From Puniceicoccaceae bacterium K14 (GTDB taxonomy: Bacteria > Verrucomicrobiota > Verrucomicrobiia > Opitutales > Opitutaceae), in the NCBI GenBank assembly GCA_022538095.1, contig JAKYXN010000028.1:1-64000 (forward strand): a stretch of 64,000 nt of DNA, read 5' to 3'. The position numbers and the translations under genes were made by a program. The notes under the pieces were generated by a model, which saw only the letters and a list, made by a program, of their open reading frames with translations, ran no database searches and was not told the DNA's origin. The stretch's first letter is position 1. Each line of letters begins with the position of its first letter. Shown piece by piece: positions 1-9,287 of this stretch.

Positions 1-212
1 CGCGACGGCATCTGATTCCACATTGCCCCAGTGCACAGAATCCACCAAATACCGTTAAGCATCGAATCGAGGTCTTTATAGGGCCGACCTCGGCGGCCGC
101 TCACTGACTCGCGGTGCTCGTTGTTAATTTTTTTAGCTCCTCGCGAATATCCGAGGGCATTTCGGCGGCTTTGTGCTTTATCATCGAAAACTTGATATAA
201 ATTCTGCATCAT
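1..212 (-). mobile_element. IS5-type transposase, N-terminal part (runs off left edge)
   Basis: An open frame begins at ATG 212 (or 209) on the minus strand and is still open at base 1, giving about 70 residues. It contains GRPYKDLDSMLNGIWWIL followed by CTGAMWNQMP, which matches the N-terminal DUF4096 region of IS5/IS4-like transposases (family pattern: GRP..D.R.VLNGILW.LRTGA.WRDLP). The catalytic DDE domain would lie outside the window, so intactness cannot be judged. The start lies only 9 bases beyond the stop codon of the decayed transposase to its right, so two different insertion sequences are stacked here. No terminal inverted repeat could be identified. Confidence 0.65.
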
Positions 213-220
213 GTTGCAAT

Positions 221-1012
221 TCAATTACTTGAATATTTAGTGAATTTGTCCGCACGGCCTAGTCGGTCCTGAAAAAGTCTTTCTAAGCCGCCGCTAACAA
301 TTCTTGGCTTTCTCGTTTCGAGCTGAAGATTCTCAACAAGCGAAGCAAAAAAAGAAGGATCGTTCATCCATTTCTTGAAGTTGAAGGCCGCTGCAGCCAT
401 CAGCAGGTTGATCTCGTCGCTGACCAGACCTTTGAGGTAGTTGCGGCCCAGACCGTAGTCGCTTTTGAGATGCCCGCTCGTTTGCGGAAGAGCTTTCGTT
501 TCTTCGACTTTTCGTAAGCGGTGGCCGAAGGGGCGGGCTTGTCGGGAATAAGTATCCGTGTTTCGCCTACAAATTTCTTCCCTCTGTAGCCTCTATCCAC
601 TACGCAGCTCTTCGGCCGCTTGCCGGTGAGCGAACGCACTTGCTCGAGAACCTCGGGCAAGGTGCGTGAATCGTGTCTTGAGTCAGGGAAACTCAGGGCG
701 CCGACGGTAATCCCGCCATCGAGCGTCCTGGCGACCGAAGCTTTCTGTCCAAACTCGTACTTCCTGTGCTCCTTGCCTTTGGAAAGGCAGCTCACCTCAG
801 GTTCGTGAAGACTGTAGACTTTGTTCAAGCCGTATAGGCTTGCCTGGACTGCCTTTGCCCTCCTCGTAGAAGGAACCGAAGGACGCCTCGAATCCTTGCC
901 AATCTATCGCCCGAGCAAGCCTGCAAAGCGGCTGGCGCTGGTCGAGCATGCTGGAAAGGTCCGGCATCAGAAAGTTTGACTGCAAGGAGCCTTCTGCGGG
1001 GCGGTTTTTCAT
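221..1012 (-). pseudogene. Decayed IS5-family transposase with internal deletion
   Basis: Three pieces in different frames together read as one IS5-family transposase. From ATG 1012 the N-terminus reads MLDQRQPLCRLARAIDW...SFYEEGKG.PGKPIRL. Near 835-845 it jumps with a frame change to KVYSLHEPEVSCLSKGKEH, a motif normally some 200 residues further on. Near 480 a second frame change leads into GHLKSDYGLGRNYLKGLV and NLLMAAAAFNFKKW, ending at the TGA at 221-223. The middle of the protein is therefore deleted (about 600 bases by family length), and a short deletion removed the bases just before GHLKSD, possibly between two GGGCATC copies. Not functional. Intact family members are roughly 400-450 residues. 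Confidence 0.75.
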
Positions 1013-1082
1013 CGTTTCGACAAGGTTTTTGGCTTACTTGCCAGACATCTTGTCGAAACGAACGCGGCATGCCAACCATAAC

Positions 1083-1140
1083 TTACTAAAAATCAGCACT
1101 TTGAGAGATCTTCAGGGCCGACTATTTACTAAATCAGCAC
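1083..1140 (+). repeat. Short imperfect direct repeat beside the IS remnant
   Basis: TTACTAAAAATCAGCAC (1083-1099) recurs as TTACTAAATCAGCAC (1126-1140), differing by two A residues. It lies between the 5' end of the decayed transposase and cydB. It could be an IS end or a local duplication. No second IS terminus was found to decide. Confidence 0.4.
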
Positions 1141-1253
1141 AAGTAAGGGCCATGGTGAATGGTTGTAAATTGCACGAATGCTCTCATTTTTTGCGAAATT
1201 GGAGAGCTACCTATTTGGAGCAATTCTTTTTCTGATTGAATGTTGTTACCTCA

Positions 1254-2267
1254 CTAATTGTAAGTGAGGTCTTGTGCTTTGCCATTGAAGATACGGTATG
1301 CAAGGAATGTGTATCCGATTAGGAAAGGGAACACGATGGCGGTTCCTATGAGGATGACGGCCAATGATTCGCCTGCTGAAGCGCCATCGGTAATCTTCAA
1401 ATGGCCTGGTACGATGTAGGGGTAGAAACTATACACGAGCCCTGTGAAGCCAAGGATGAATATGAAGACGGATATAGCAAAGGGCATCCAAGAAAGGCGA
1501 TCGCCCTCAAGTGGAAGAACGCCTAATATGAAATGCATAATCAGTGTTAGCGCCATTGAGGCTAGGGGCATTGCTATTAAAAGAGTGAGTTCAGGGAAGG
1601 AAAACATTCGATCGTAGATTCGGGTATCGACGAAAACAGCGGTCAAGCTACTGAGGATGGCGCCAATTACCATACTCCAAAGAGCTTTCTTGGCCCAGCT
1701 AACCGCCTTTTTCTGTAGTTCGTTTTCGGTTTTCAGGATCAGCCAACAAGAGCCCATAAGTAAGTAGCCAGCGACTACGAGAAAACCGAAGAAAATTGCA
1801 AAGAGTTCACTGTAAACACCTTGTTGGAATCCTGTAATGAAGCGTCCAAGCATGTATCCTTGGGTCAGCGAGATAAGCAGGGAACTCCACGAGAAGGCTC
1901 TGTTCCAGGTGGCTCTATCTTTGGGCGGGGCTTTTTTTCTGAAATCAAATGAAACCCCACGAAAAATGAGGGCGATTATCATGAATGCCACGGGCAAGTA
2001 TAGGCTGGTGAGGACGATGCCGTGAGCGGCGGGAAACGCGACCAAAAGAAGACCTACGCCAAGAACGAGCCAAGTTTCATTGGCATCCCAAAAAGGACCG
2101 ATGGAAGCGATCATTCGTTCGCGCTCATTGTCTTCAACAAATTGAGACAGCATTCCGACGCCTAGATCGTAACCATCCAATATCGCGTAAAGTAGCATGG
2201 AAAGGCCGATTAGGAAGGCGAATGTGTAGGGCAACCAATTACTGTTGTTGGAAAGTTCGGTGAACAT
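1254..2267 (-). CDS. cydB: Cytochrome bd-type quinol oxidase subunit II
   Basis: Integral membrane subunit that supports the haem-bearing subunit I in the bd-type terminal oxidase, which reduces O2 to water with electrons from quinol in the inner membrane. The 337-residue length is usual for the short CydB/CioB form. The N-terminal stretch LLYAILDGYDLGVGML is followed by GPFWDANETWLVLGVG, the family hallmark (GP.WD.NE.WL). About eight to nine hydrophobic segments fill the rest. It follows cydA on the same strand with a 3-base gap, so they form one transcript. No CydX-like small ORF was found after it, and cydCD is not in the window. Confidence 0.95.
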   Translation of the reverse strand: MFTELSNNSNWLPYTFAFLIGLSMLLYAILDGYDLGVGMLSQFVEDNERERMIASIGPFWDANETWLVLGVGLLLVAFPAAHGIVLTSLYLPVAFMIIALIFRGVSFDFRKKAPPKDRATWNRAFSWSSLLISLTQGYMLGRFITGFQQGVYSELFAIFFGFLVVAGYLLMGSCWLILKTENELQKKAVSWAKKALWSMVIGAILSSLTAVFVDTRIYDRMFSFPELTLLIAMPLASMALTLIMHFILGVLPLEGDRLSWMPFAISVFIFILGFTGLVYSFYPYIVPGHLKITDGASAGESLAVILIGTAIVFPFLIGYTFLAYRIFNGKAQDLTYN

Positions 2268-2270
2268 TAT

Positions 2271-3584
2271 TTAAGCTAACTGAAATTGGGTGGAGATTTC
2301 CTTTTTGGACAGATAATAGAGTGCTCCTATGTAGGCGATAAGGAGGGTCGCGTAAGTCGCGCAATATACGAAAAGCGTTAGTCCGACATGAGAAGGGGGA
2401 AGTTCTGCGACTGCATCTTTGGAAAGTAGAATGCCTTGCACGAGCCATGGTTGGCGACCAATTTCAGTAACGTACCAACCAGCGATTGTTGCGACCCACC
2501 CAGAGAAAGTCATGGCGACCAGAATCTTAAGAGTTAGTTTGGGGTAAGTCCTTTTCAGAACAACGAGATAGCCTGCCGCGAAACTGACAGCGATCATGAG
2601 AAAACCAACCCCGACCATTATGCGGAAGCTCCAAAAAACAGGGGCTACAGGCGGGTGATTGCCTTCAAATTCTTCTAGGCCGCGGATGTGTCCATTGAGA
2701 TCACGCGTGGCAATCAAGCTCGCGAGCTTAGGGATGGCTATTTCAAACTTGTTTTCCTTCGCTTCTTCGTCGGGCAAGGCGAACAAAACCATTGGAGCGC
2801 CATTTTCGCTTTCCCAGAGGGCTTCCATTGCTGCTAGCTTTTGAGGCTGGTGTTCTCGAGTGTTAACTCCGTGCAGATCTCCCAGGAAGGCTTGCAGAGG
2901 TGCAAGGATTACAGCGGCCAGTATGGTGACTCGGAGACCACTAGTCACGGCAAGGCGTCTATCGTTGTTGAGGTATCGGTAGGCTAAAAGACCCGCAGTT
3001 AGAAAGGCGACTGTGAGGCCTGAGCTGGCTAGCGTATGAAGGAGGCGGTAGGGCATTGATGGGTTGAGTATGACCTCCATCCAATTGTCTACGTGAGCGA
3101 CACCGTCGATCATGATATGGCCCGCTGGGGTGTGCATCCAACTGTTGAGCACAAGAATCCAAAACGCAGATAAAGTTGTGCCGATAGCTACGAGAGAAGT
3201 TGCCAAGGTGTGTAGCCAAGCGGGTACTTTCTTGAACCCGTAGAGCATAATTCCTAGAAAGGTGGCTTCTAGAAAAAATGCGGTCAGAACTTCGTAGGCA
3301 AGGAGTGGACCTGCGATGTTGCCAACTGTGTTCATGTAACCAGGCCAGTTTGTGCCAAACTGAAAAGACATGGTCACACCACTGACGACACCTAAGCTAA
3401 AGGTGAGAGCGAATATCTTGGTGAAGAAAAAATAGAGCTCCATCCACTTGCTCTCTCGAGTCGTGTGAAAGCGAATTTTGAAGAAAAGCAGTAGCCAGCC
3501 CAAAGCGATTGTGATCGTTGGGAATAGAATATGAAAGGTGATATTTACCGCGAATTGAATGCGGGAAAGCGCAAATTCATCCAT
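2271..3584 (-). CDS. cydA: Cytochrome bd-type quinol oxidase subunit I
   Basis: Haem-bearing subunit (b558, b595, d) that oxidises quinol. The N-terminus ALSRIQFAVNITFHILFP places a haem-ligand histidine at residue 18, the position expected from E. coli His19. The quinol-binding segment reads EHQPQKLAAMEALWE, and GRQPW occurs near residue 375. At 437 residues, with little sequence between the quinol motif and the next membrane helix, it belongs to the short Q-loop class. That class often behaves as a cyanide-insensitive oxidase, but sensitivity cannot be read from sequence. First gene of the cydAB pair. The 293-base region upstream (3585-3877) is shared with a divergent gene and shows no recognisable regulator site. 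Confidence 0.95.
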   Translation of the reverse strand: MDEFALSRIQFAVNITFHILFPTITIALGWLLLFFKIRFHTTRESKWMELYFFFTKIFALTFSLGVVSGVTMSFQFGTNWPGYMNTVGNIAGPLLAYEVLTAFFLEATFLGIMLYGFKKVPAWLHTLATSLVAIGTTLSAFWILVLNSWMHTPAGHIMIDGVAHVDNWMEVILNPSMPYRLLHTLASSGLTVAFLTAGLLAYRYLNNDRRLAVTSGLRVTILAAVILAPLQAFLGDLHGVNTREHQPQKLAAMEALWESENGAPMVLFALPDEEAKENKFEIAIPKLASLIATRDLNGHIRGLEEFEGNHPPVAPVFWSFRIMVGVGFLMIAVSFAAGYLVVLKRTYPKLTLKILVAMTFSGWVATIAGWYVTEIGRQPWLVQGILLSKDAVAELPPSHVGLTLFVYCATYATLLIAYIGALYYLSKKEISTQFQLA

Positions 3585-3877
3585 ACCGGAAAAGCGTTGT
3601 TCGGTTGATTTTCGACTATTAGAAAATTTTATCGAATGTAACGATACAATTAGCTAGATCGTGAGAAATTATTGCAGTACCTAATCAGGAACATGCTCTT
3701 TGCTAATCTTCGATCTGGGAATTTACTAAGTGCTGTATACCGCGATCCGCGTCCTCGAAAACGCTATATCGATCACTTCGATATTAGATCTTGCGCAGAT
3801 GGATGGATTTGAGAGTGTGTTCACTGGGAGCGCGTAAGCGCTGCTGAATCGATCAATTCTTTTTTATACAACCAATA

Positions 3878-6832
3878 ATGGCAGACGCTGCTACCAAGGA
3901 ACTGGTACTTCAAATTGAAAACGCTCTGAAAGGCGATATCGGAGGTCACGAAGCTGCTAAGCTAGCGTGGTCATACGCCGATGCTGTAGAGAGCGTGAAT
4001 GCCGAATTGATGCAATGCGCTGATCTTTTCGCCGATGGGAATGTGCTGGAGGCTTTCGTAAAGATTCGTTTGAAGCCGAGACTTTTGGAGAGGATGTCTC
4101 AGTTGCGTTTTGATGGTCTCAAGGCTTGGAATGAATGCTGTGCCTTTTTGGGCTGGCGAAAAGCGGAGCCTTTGAAGGAGGATTTGGCCAGATTTTTAAC
4201 TGAATCATTGGAAGATATCGCAGATCCAAAAGAAATCTTGATCAAGGCTTTCAGAGAAGAGCGGAGTTCCTCTGACCCTCTTAAGAGTTTACTGGTTTTG
4301 AAGACACTCTGCTCCGAATATCCAAATGAGAAAGATTACTTAATCGAGCGTGATAGGCTTATTACTCGCTGTCAGGAAGATGCGGAGCGCAAGCTGCAAA
4401 AAATTGGTGATGTGAGCAAAAACCAAAGTGCGGCGAAAGAACTGATCGAGAAATGTCTCTCAAATGGCTTGGCTATTGAGGAGGCGGGTAAGCGTTTTAT
4501 TACCACTGAAGAGTTACTACGTGTGGAGGCCGCAAACGAGTGTGCGCGCGGTTTTATAAGCAAAGCAAAATCATACGACTCAGGAAGCGACTGGCATTCC
4601 CATGAAAGAGAGTTTTTGGCATGTGATTGTTTACTGGACCGACTCGATGCTCACGAAAAAATTGATGCTAAGGACAAAGAATCTTTGGGTGAAGTGAGTA
4701 GCCATTTGTATTCATTGCGTGGGTCTTATGAAGTGAATCTTCAAATCAGGAATACGCTCTCAACAACTTCTGGCAAAAAACGCAAAAAAAAGCTCGAAAG
4801 GCTAATGGCCCACGCAAACGTCATGGGCTATGAAATTGATGAGCAGCTTCGATCAGAGCTATCTTCGGTTGATGTTAATGATGAGGAAAACAGTAGTACT
4901 TTATTGATTACGTTTTTGGGTATTCTTCTTCCAATGCTGGTTGTGGCAGGATGGATTTACAAAGGCGTGGTGTTGGATGTTCCAGAGTATTCAGAAGAAG
5001 TCCCTACCATTGCCGAAATTTCAGATGTCACAGAAGCAAGTGCTCTTGAACAAGCTTCAGAAGAAAATGAAGAGGACGTCTCGAAAATTGATTCGACCAC
5101 TAAGGTTGTGGAAGATCTAGTAAATACGGATGAAGTTGTCGCGAGAGTGGAGCCCGAAATCGTTGAAGAGTTACCAGTTGATCCGGAGTATGTTGAGTTA
5201 TTGGAGCAGTTCAGGGCTTTGGTGGCTGAGGAGTATACTGGCAATAGTGACGAAAAACTTCTGCGTATACGAAACGAAGCGAAGGTCTTTGAGGAAGTAG
5301 ATCAAGAAAATTATCGAGATATAGGTATCGAGTTTGCTGCGCTTTATATCGAATACGAGATGAACAAGGAAAAGTGCATCAAGGAATTGGAAACCTTGGC
5401 AGATTTCTCGATATTGGAAGCTAAGCGATTGTCTGATGAGCTGGAGCTTGCAACGTCCGAACAGCAAATGGACTCGCAAATCGAGTCGGTTGAAGCCGCG
5501 ATTGAAAAAGCGTATAAAGCTACTAATGACGCAAAAGAAGTCCAACCCGGTTATCAGTTCGATGGGTTAGAGGGGGCTGAAGAAAGTCTCTATGGAGCTA
5601 AGCAGTCAGTTGAATTTTTGAGGGCTTTACGCGAGGAGTTGAGGAGTTGTCGTTCTTTGGAAAGTTATTATAGTTTATTGGGTGGCTTGGCAGAATACAG
5701 CTTTGTGTCCAAAGAGGAAAGGGACTTAATTGCCACAGCATTGGCAAATAGGTTGGATATGAAGGAAGCTGTTCAGCGAATGGTCCTGCCTGATCGACCC
5801 GATGATTGGGAACAGCTGAAAAGGCACGATAACTACATGGAGAGCTCTGTAATGCCATCTCCCGATGAATTGTCGGCTATGATGGAACTCGCCCATGAGC
5901 CCTTTTTTACGAGTGTCTACATCTCGACTTTTCAGTATTACCAGGGTGGTTATGAACCACAAGGGGAACGTCTTGTGTATTTGTCTGAGCCAATACAAAA
6001 AATTGGCGAAGAAAAAGACGGATCGGCAAATATAACGTTTAAGGAGTATGGCTTTGATGAAGATGGCAACCCGCACAACAAGCCTCGAAATTTGAACTAC
6101 ATAAAGCGTGAAAGCGGTGAGGTTTTTGGGTTTTATTACGAGCCGTCTGTTTTGTCGCCAGAGTCGCAATACTTTGTTGACGTAGTGCAGGCGACCTTGG
6201 ATGACGCAATGTCAGGTGCGACCAGGTCGGGATTAATTGGGCTGTTGCAAAGCATTGCGAGTCAAACAAACTTGCCCCCAATGCTCAAAGCTTATTGGTC
6301 GCTTTCTCTTTTTGAAATTGTTGACGCAAACAGTTTTAAGTGGGGTACCGAATTTTCTCCAGCCTTGGAACGTTTTTCCAATTTGGCTAAAAAACTCGCA
6401 CGTAACGAGGTAACACGAAACGCGTGGTTGCGTGTGGAAGAACGGCGAAATCCTTCAATTGAGTGGATTAATTATTTTGAGGATTTTCTGGAGGCGGATC
6501 CACTTTCGGAAATGTTAGCTCTCGCAGATGTATTCAATTCTTCTAGCAAAGGAGCTTTTTCTCAGGTTGGCTTTGTGAAGATGGATGGTGAGGCTCATTT
6601 TTGCAATGACTCGGCGAGTGTTGATGATATACTTTGGTCTTTCGATATTGAGACGAGCTCGATTGAGCGATATCGTGATGGTGACCCTTTGCCGGCCTAT
6701 TCGATTTTATTGAGCTTTGAGTATCAGGGCGGTTCGATTGAGACCATCAAGCGCGATATTGAAGCCGAACGTGGAGTAGACGTGGACGATATTCGATTTG
6801 CAGATCGATTACCTCCTTTGTTTGTCCCGTGA
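3878..6832 (+). CDS. Large hypothetical single-pass membrane protein (984 aa)
   Basis: No family was recognised. Residues 1-340 are strongly helical and charged, with no signal peptide. One hydrophobic segment at about 341-361 (TLLITFLGILLPMLVVAGW) is preceded by a Lys-rich stretch (KKRKKKLERL), which suggests a cytoplasmic N-terminus and an outward C-terminus. Residues 370-440 are acidic and Ser/Thr-rich, like a linker. Residues 440-640 are predicted coiled coil with many Glu, Lys and Leu. The last 340 residues are mixed in composition and look globular. The gene is monocistronic, divergent from cydA and convergent with trxB. A scaffold or envelope-spanning role is only a guess. Confidence 0.7.
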   Translation: MADAATKELVLQIENALKGDIGGHEAAKLAWSYADAVESVNAELMQCADLFADGNVLEAFVKIRLKPRLLERMSQLRFDGLKAWNECCAFLGWRKAEPLKEDLARFLTESLEDIADPKEILIKAFREERSSSDPLKSLLVLKTLCSEYPNEKDYLIERDRLITRCQEDAERKLQKIGDVSKNQSAAKELIEKCLSNGLAIEEAGKRFITTEELLRVEAANECARGFISKAKSYDSGSDWHSHEREFLACDCLLDRLDAHEKIDAKDKESLGEVSSHLYSLRGSYEVNLQIRNTLSTTSGKKRKKKLERLMAHANVMGYEIDEQLRSELSSVDVNDEENSSTLLITFLGILLPMLVVAGWIYKGVVLDVPEYSEEVPTIAEISDVTEASALEQASEENEEDVSKIDSTTKVVEDLVNTDEVVARVEPEIVEELPVDPEYVELLEQFRALVAEEYTGNSDEKLLRIRNEAKVFEEVDQENYRDIGIEFAALYIEYEMNKEKCIKELETLADFSILEAKRLSDELELATSEQQMDSQIESVEAAIEKAYKATNDAKEVQPGYQFDGLEGAEESLYGAKQSVEFLRALREELRSCRSLESYYSLLGGLAEYSFVSKEERDLIATALANRLDMKEAVQRMVLPDRPDDWEQLKRHDNYMESSVMPSPDELSAMMELAHEPFFTSVYISTFQYYQGGYEPQGERLVYLSEPIQKIGEEKDGSANITFKEYGFDEDGNPHNKPRNLNYIKRESGEVFGFYYEPSVLSPESQYFVDVVQATLDDAMSGATRSGLIGLLQSIASQTNLPPMLKAYWSLSLFEIVDANSFKWGTEFSPALERFSNLAKKLARNEVTRNAWLRVEERRNPSIEWINYFEDFLEADPLSEMLALADVFNSSSKGAFSQVGFVKMDGEAHFCNDSASVDDILWSFDIETSSIERYRDGDPLPAYSILLSFEYQGGSIETIKRDIEAERGVDVDDIRFADRLPPLFVP

Positions 6833-6860
6833 TTCGAGGCTTACGTTCGCCCAGCAAAAA

Positions 6861-6885
6861 GCCGCGAGGCTGAGAGTCCCGCGGC
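6861..6885. terminator. Hairpin between convergent genes
   Basis: GCCGCG (6861-6866) pairs with CGCGGC (6880-6885) around a 13-base loop. It is preceded by CAAAAA and followed by an AT-rich run. It sits between the 984-residue gene and trxB, which converge, so it could stop transcription from both sides. Confidence 0.5.
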
Positions 6886-6917
6886 AATACAAAATAACTA
6901 TTTAATACAATATAGTG

Positions 6918-7856
6918 TTACTGTTCCGCTAGCCAGCGTTCTGCTTCGATTGCCGACTGACATCCAAGTCCCGCTGCTGTGATCGCCTGGCGATAGACGT
7001 GGTCGGCGCAGTCGCCTGCAACGTACACACCGGGTACTGACGTTTGAACAGCTGAGCCGGACTTCGGTATAAAATATCCGTTCTCGTCGGTTTCTAGAGC
7101 TTCGGCGAATGGAGCCGTATTTGGAATATGTCCGATTGCAACAAATACTCCCTTGCAAGGAAGTTCGGAAGACTCACCAGTTTTCAAATTCTTTATTTTA
7201 ACCCCGCGAGCAAAGCCTTCTTCGTCGGCTAGAACTTCTTCTGTAGCAGTATCCCAAAGCACCTCAATTTTTTCGTGCTCAAGGGTACGGTCGGCCATGA
7301 TTTTGGAAGCTCTCAGTGTATCACGACGATGGATAAGTGTTACCTTGCTGCAAAAACGAGTGAGGAAAAGAGCTTCTTCACATGCAGAATCACCGCCGCC
7401 GATAACAGTTACATCCATGTTTCGGTAGAAGGCTCCATCGCATGTTGCGCAAGTAGTGACCCCTTTGCCGCCAAACATTTCTTTTTCGCCTGGAATACCG
7501 AGTAGGCGTGGCGAAGCTCCGGTTGATATAATAACGGACTTCGCTTTATATTCCTTACTCGCTGTTTTCAATGTGTAGGGTGATTGTGAAAAATCGACGC
7601 TTTCGATAAGCCCTTGCTCGAAACGTGTACCGAATTTGGTCGCTTGCTTACGTAGGTTATCCATGAGCATAAAACCATCTATGCCTTCCGGGAAGCCGGG
7701 GAAATTTTCCACTTCGCTTGTCTGTGTGAGTTGTCCGCCAGGAAGAGAGCCCTCTATAATCAATGGTTCCAGGTTCGCCCGACCTGTATAAATGGCTGCA
7801 GTAAGGCCTGAGCAACCTGTTCCTATGATAATGACGTTTTCGATAGCGGAAGACAT
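6918..7856 (-). CDS. trxB: Thioredoxin reductase (NADPH)
   Basis: FAD enzyme that reduces thioredoxin with NADPH in the cytoplasm. It has 312 residues, the normal length for the low-Mr bacterial type. The FAD-binding start reads [20 protein letters not shown]; the usual GSGPAG is GTGCSG here, with the three glycines kept. The redox-active pair is in [10 protein letters not shown] (cysteines near 136 and 139). The NADPH site is [10 protein letters not shown] followed by HRRDTLRAS. The end has [21 protein letters not shown], which closes the FAD site. Monocistronic. It could act on a different small thiol protein, but the motif set is standard. Confidence 0.93.
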   Translation of the reverse strand: MSSAIENVIIIGTGCSGLTAAIYTGRANLEPLIIEGSLPGGQLTQTSEVENFPGFPEGIDGFMLMDNLRKQATKFGTRFEQGLIESVDFSQSPYTLKTASKEYKAKSVIISTGASPRLLGIPGEKEMFGGKGVTTCATCDGAFYRNMDVTVIGGGDSACEEALFLTRFCSKVTLIHRRDTLRASKIMADRTLEHEKIEVLWDTATEEVLADEEGFARGVKIKNLKTGESSELPCKGVFVAIGHIPNTAPFAEALETDENGYFIPKSGSAVQTSVPGVYVAGDCADHVYRQAITAAGLGCQSAIEAERWLAEQ

Positions 7857-7942
7857 GATACTATAATTTTATTTGTAGAGGTTAATCTAGCTGGAAATGG
7901 CGCAAGTGCCTTGGTTTTGCAACGTGAGATTAAAGGAAAAGA

Positions 7943-8788
7943 TTGCTTTATATTTTCCGAAGTGTCGGTTTATCTCCGAAATCTGTGAAGGGCATAATCG
8001 ATACACATACGCACCTAGAGAGTTTTATACTTAAAGGGGTTCTTGATGAAACTCTGAAAAGTGCTGCAAGTTCAGGCCTTGAAAGACTTATAACGGTAGG
8101 AACGGCAGAAGATGATTGGGATCTTTATCGAGAGGTGTCAGCAAAGCATCCACATTTGATCGATTTCACGGTTGGGATCCACCCTTGCTCTGTTGAGGAA
8201 GGGTGGGAGAAACAGGCGGAAAAAATTGAAGGTTATTTTTCTGGCGAAGTGTTGCCGGTGGCTCTGGGAGAAATTGGTTTGGATCGTTTTCATTTGCCTA
8301 AGTCGGACGAAGTATTGGCTGAGGAAGTTTTTGAGAGGCAAAAGGCGGCATTTAGGAGTCAATTAGCGATTGCGAGGCGACTAGATTGTCCTGTGGTTAT
8401 TCATTCTAGAGGGGCGTTTGATGAATCGGTAGAAGTAATAGATGCTTCCGGAATCGACTGGAAAAAGGTCGTTTTCCATTGCTTTTCAGAAGGGCCGGGT
8501 GAAATGCAAAAGCTGCTCGACCGCGGTGGCTATGGGAGTTTTACAGGTGTAATCACTTTCAAGAATGCTGAGGGGGTACGCGAAGCCGCCAAGCTTCAGG
8601 GGCTTGATCGGTTGATGGTCGAAACGGATGCTCCCTATCTAGCGCCGATGCCTCATCGCGGGAAACGAAACGAACCAGCGTTTCTAGCTCACACGGCAGC
8701 TTTTTGCTCCGAGTTGTTTGCAGTGACCGAGAGTGAGTTTTCGGAAAAAGTAGGCGATACATCACAGGCCTTTTATGGCCTGAGGTAA
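7943..8788 (+). CDS. TatD-family metal-dependent DNase/hydrolase
   Basis: TIM-barrel amidohydrolase-type enzyme; TatD relatives are 3'-5' exonucleases or deacylase-like hydrolases. It has 281 residues. Metal-binding motifs appear in order: IDTHTHLE near residue 19, VGIHPCS, GEIGLDRFH, PVVIHSRGA, VVFHCFS, and METDAPYLAP-like VETDAPYLAPMPHRGKRNEP. The proposed start is TTG 7943, supported by AAAGGA at 7932-7937. An internal GTG just before KGIIDTHTH would match family starts but has no ribosome site. Its stop lies 4 bases from the stop of the convergent HPr gene. Confidence 0.9.
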   Translation: MLYIFRSVGLSPKSVKGIIDTHTHLESFILKGVLDETLKSAASSGLERLITVGTAEDDWDLYREVSAKHPHLIDFTVGIHPCSVEEGWEKQAEKIEGYFSGEVLPVALGEIGLDRFHLPKSDEVLAEEVFERQKAAFRSQLAIARRLDCPVVIHSRGAFDESVEVIDASGIDWKKVVFHCFSEGPGEMQKLLDRGGYGSFTGVITFKNAEGVREAAKLQGLDRLMVETDAPYLAPMPHRGKRNEPAFLAHTAAFCSELFAVTESEFSEKVGDTSQAFYGLR

Positions 8789-8792
8789 TTTG

Positions 8793-9092
8793 TTACTTTT
8801 CGTCAAATTTGCTAGCGAAGAGGTTTGCCAATTCTTCGAGTACGTCATTGGCGTCTGAGCCAGTAGCAATCGCTTTGATTTGAGAGCCTTTGCCTGCTGC
8901 TAGCATCATTAGGCCCATGATCGATTTGCCGTTTACTTGCTCTTCATCTTTTTCGAAGAAAATATCGCTGTCGAATTTGTTGGTCACGCGAACAATCATA
9001 GCTGCTGGGCGAGCATGAATACCCATTTGGTTTTCTACCTTGAGAAGGCGTTCTACCGTTTGTCCGTCTGATTGGGTGTTCGTGGAGTCCAT
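8793..9092 (-). CDS. ptsH: HPr-family phosphocarrier protein
   Basis: Small phosphorelay protein of the PTS type. It carries the phosphorylated histidine in GIHARPA and the regulatory-serine region in NGKSIMGLMMLAAGKGS, the site used by HPr kinase in relatives that have one. At 99 residues it is slightly longer than the usual 85-90 because of a polar N-terminal extension (MDSTNTQSDGQTVERLL). No enzyme I, EIIA or HPr kinase gene is in the window, so a transport or a purely regulatory role cannot be separated. Monocistronic, with its 3' end abutting the tatD-like gene. Confidence 0.9.
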   Translation of the reverse strand: MDSTNTQSDGQTVERLLKVENQMGIHARPAAMIVRVTNKFDSDIFFEKDEEQVNGKSIMGLMMLAAGKGSQIKAIATGSDANDVLEELANLFASKFDEK

Positions 9093-9287
9093 GATTTCTG
9101 TTTCGATTTGTGCCCTGTTAAGTGGGATATGTACTGATAAGTGAAGAAAACTCCAATAAAAATTTCGATATTAAAGATTTTCGCCTTGGACCAAGATCGT
9201 GAAAGCCATTGATAGACAATATACTCCTTGATCTATCTAGCCGCATGACTAGACCATAGCCGCCAAATTTCACCTCACAAATTTACT

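Noticed and set aside
101-184. 27-codon minus-strand frame in the left-edge IS
   Set aside because: Out of frame with the much better transposase-like frame that covers the same bases.
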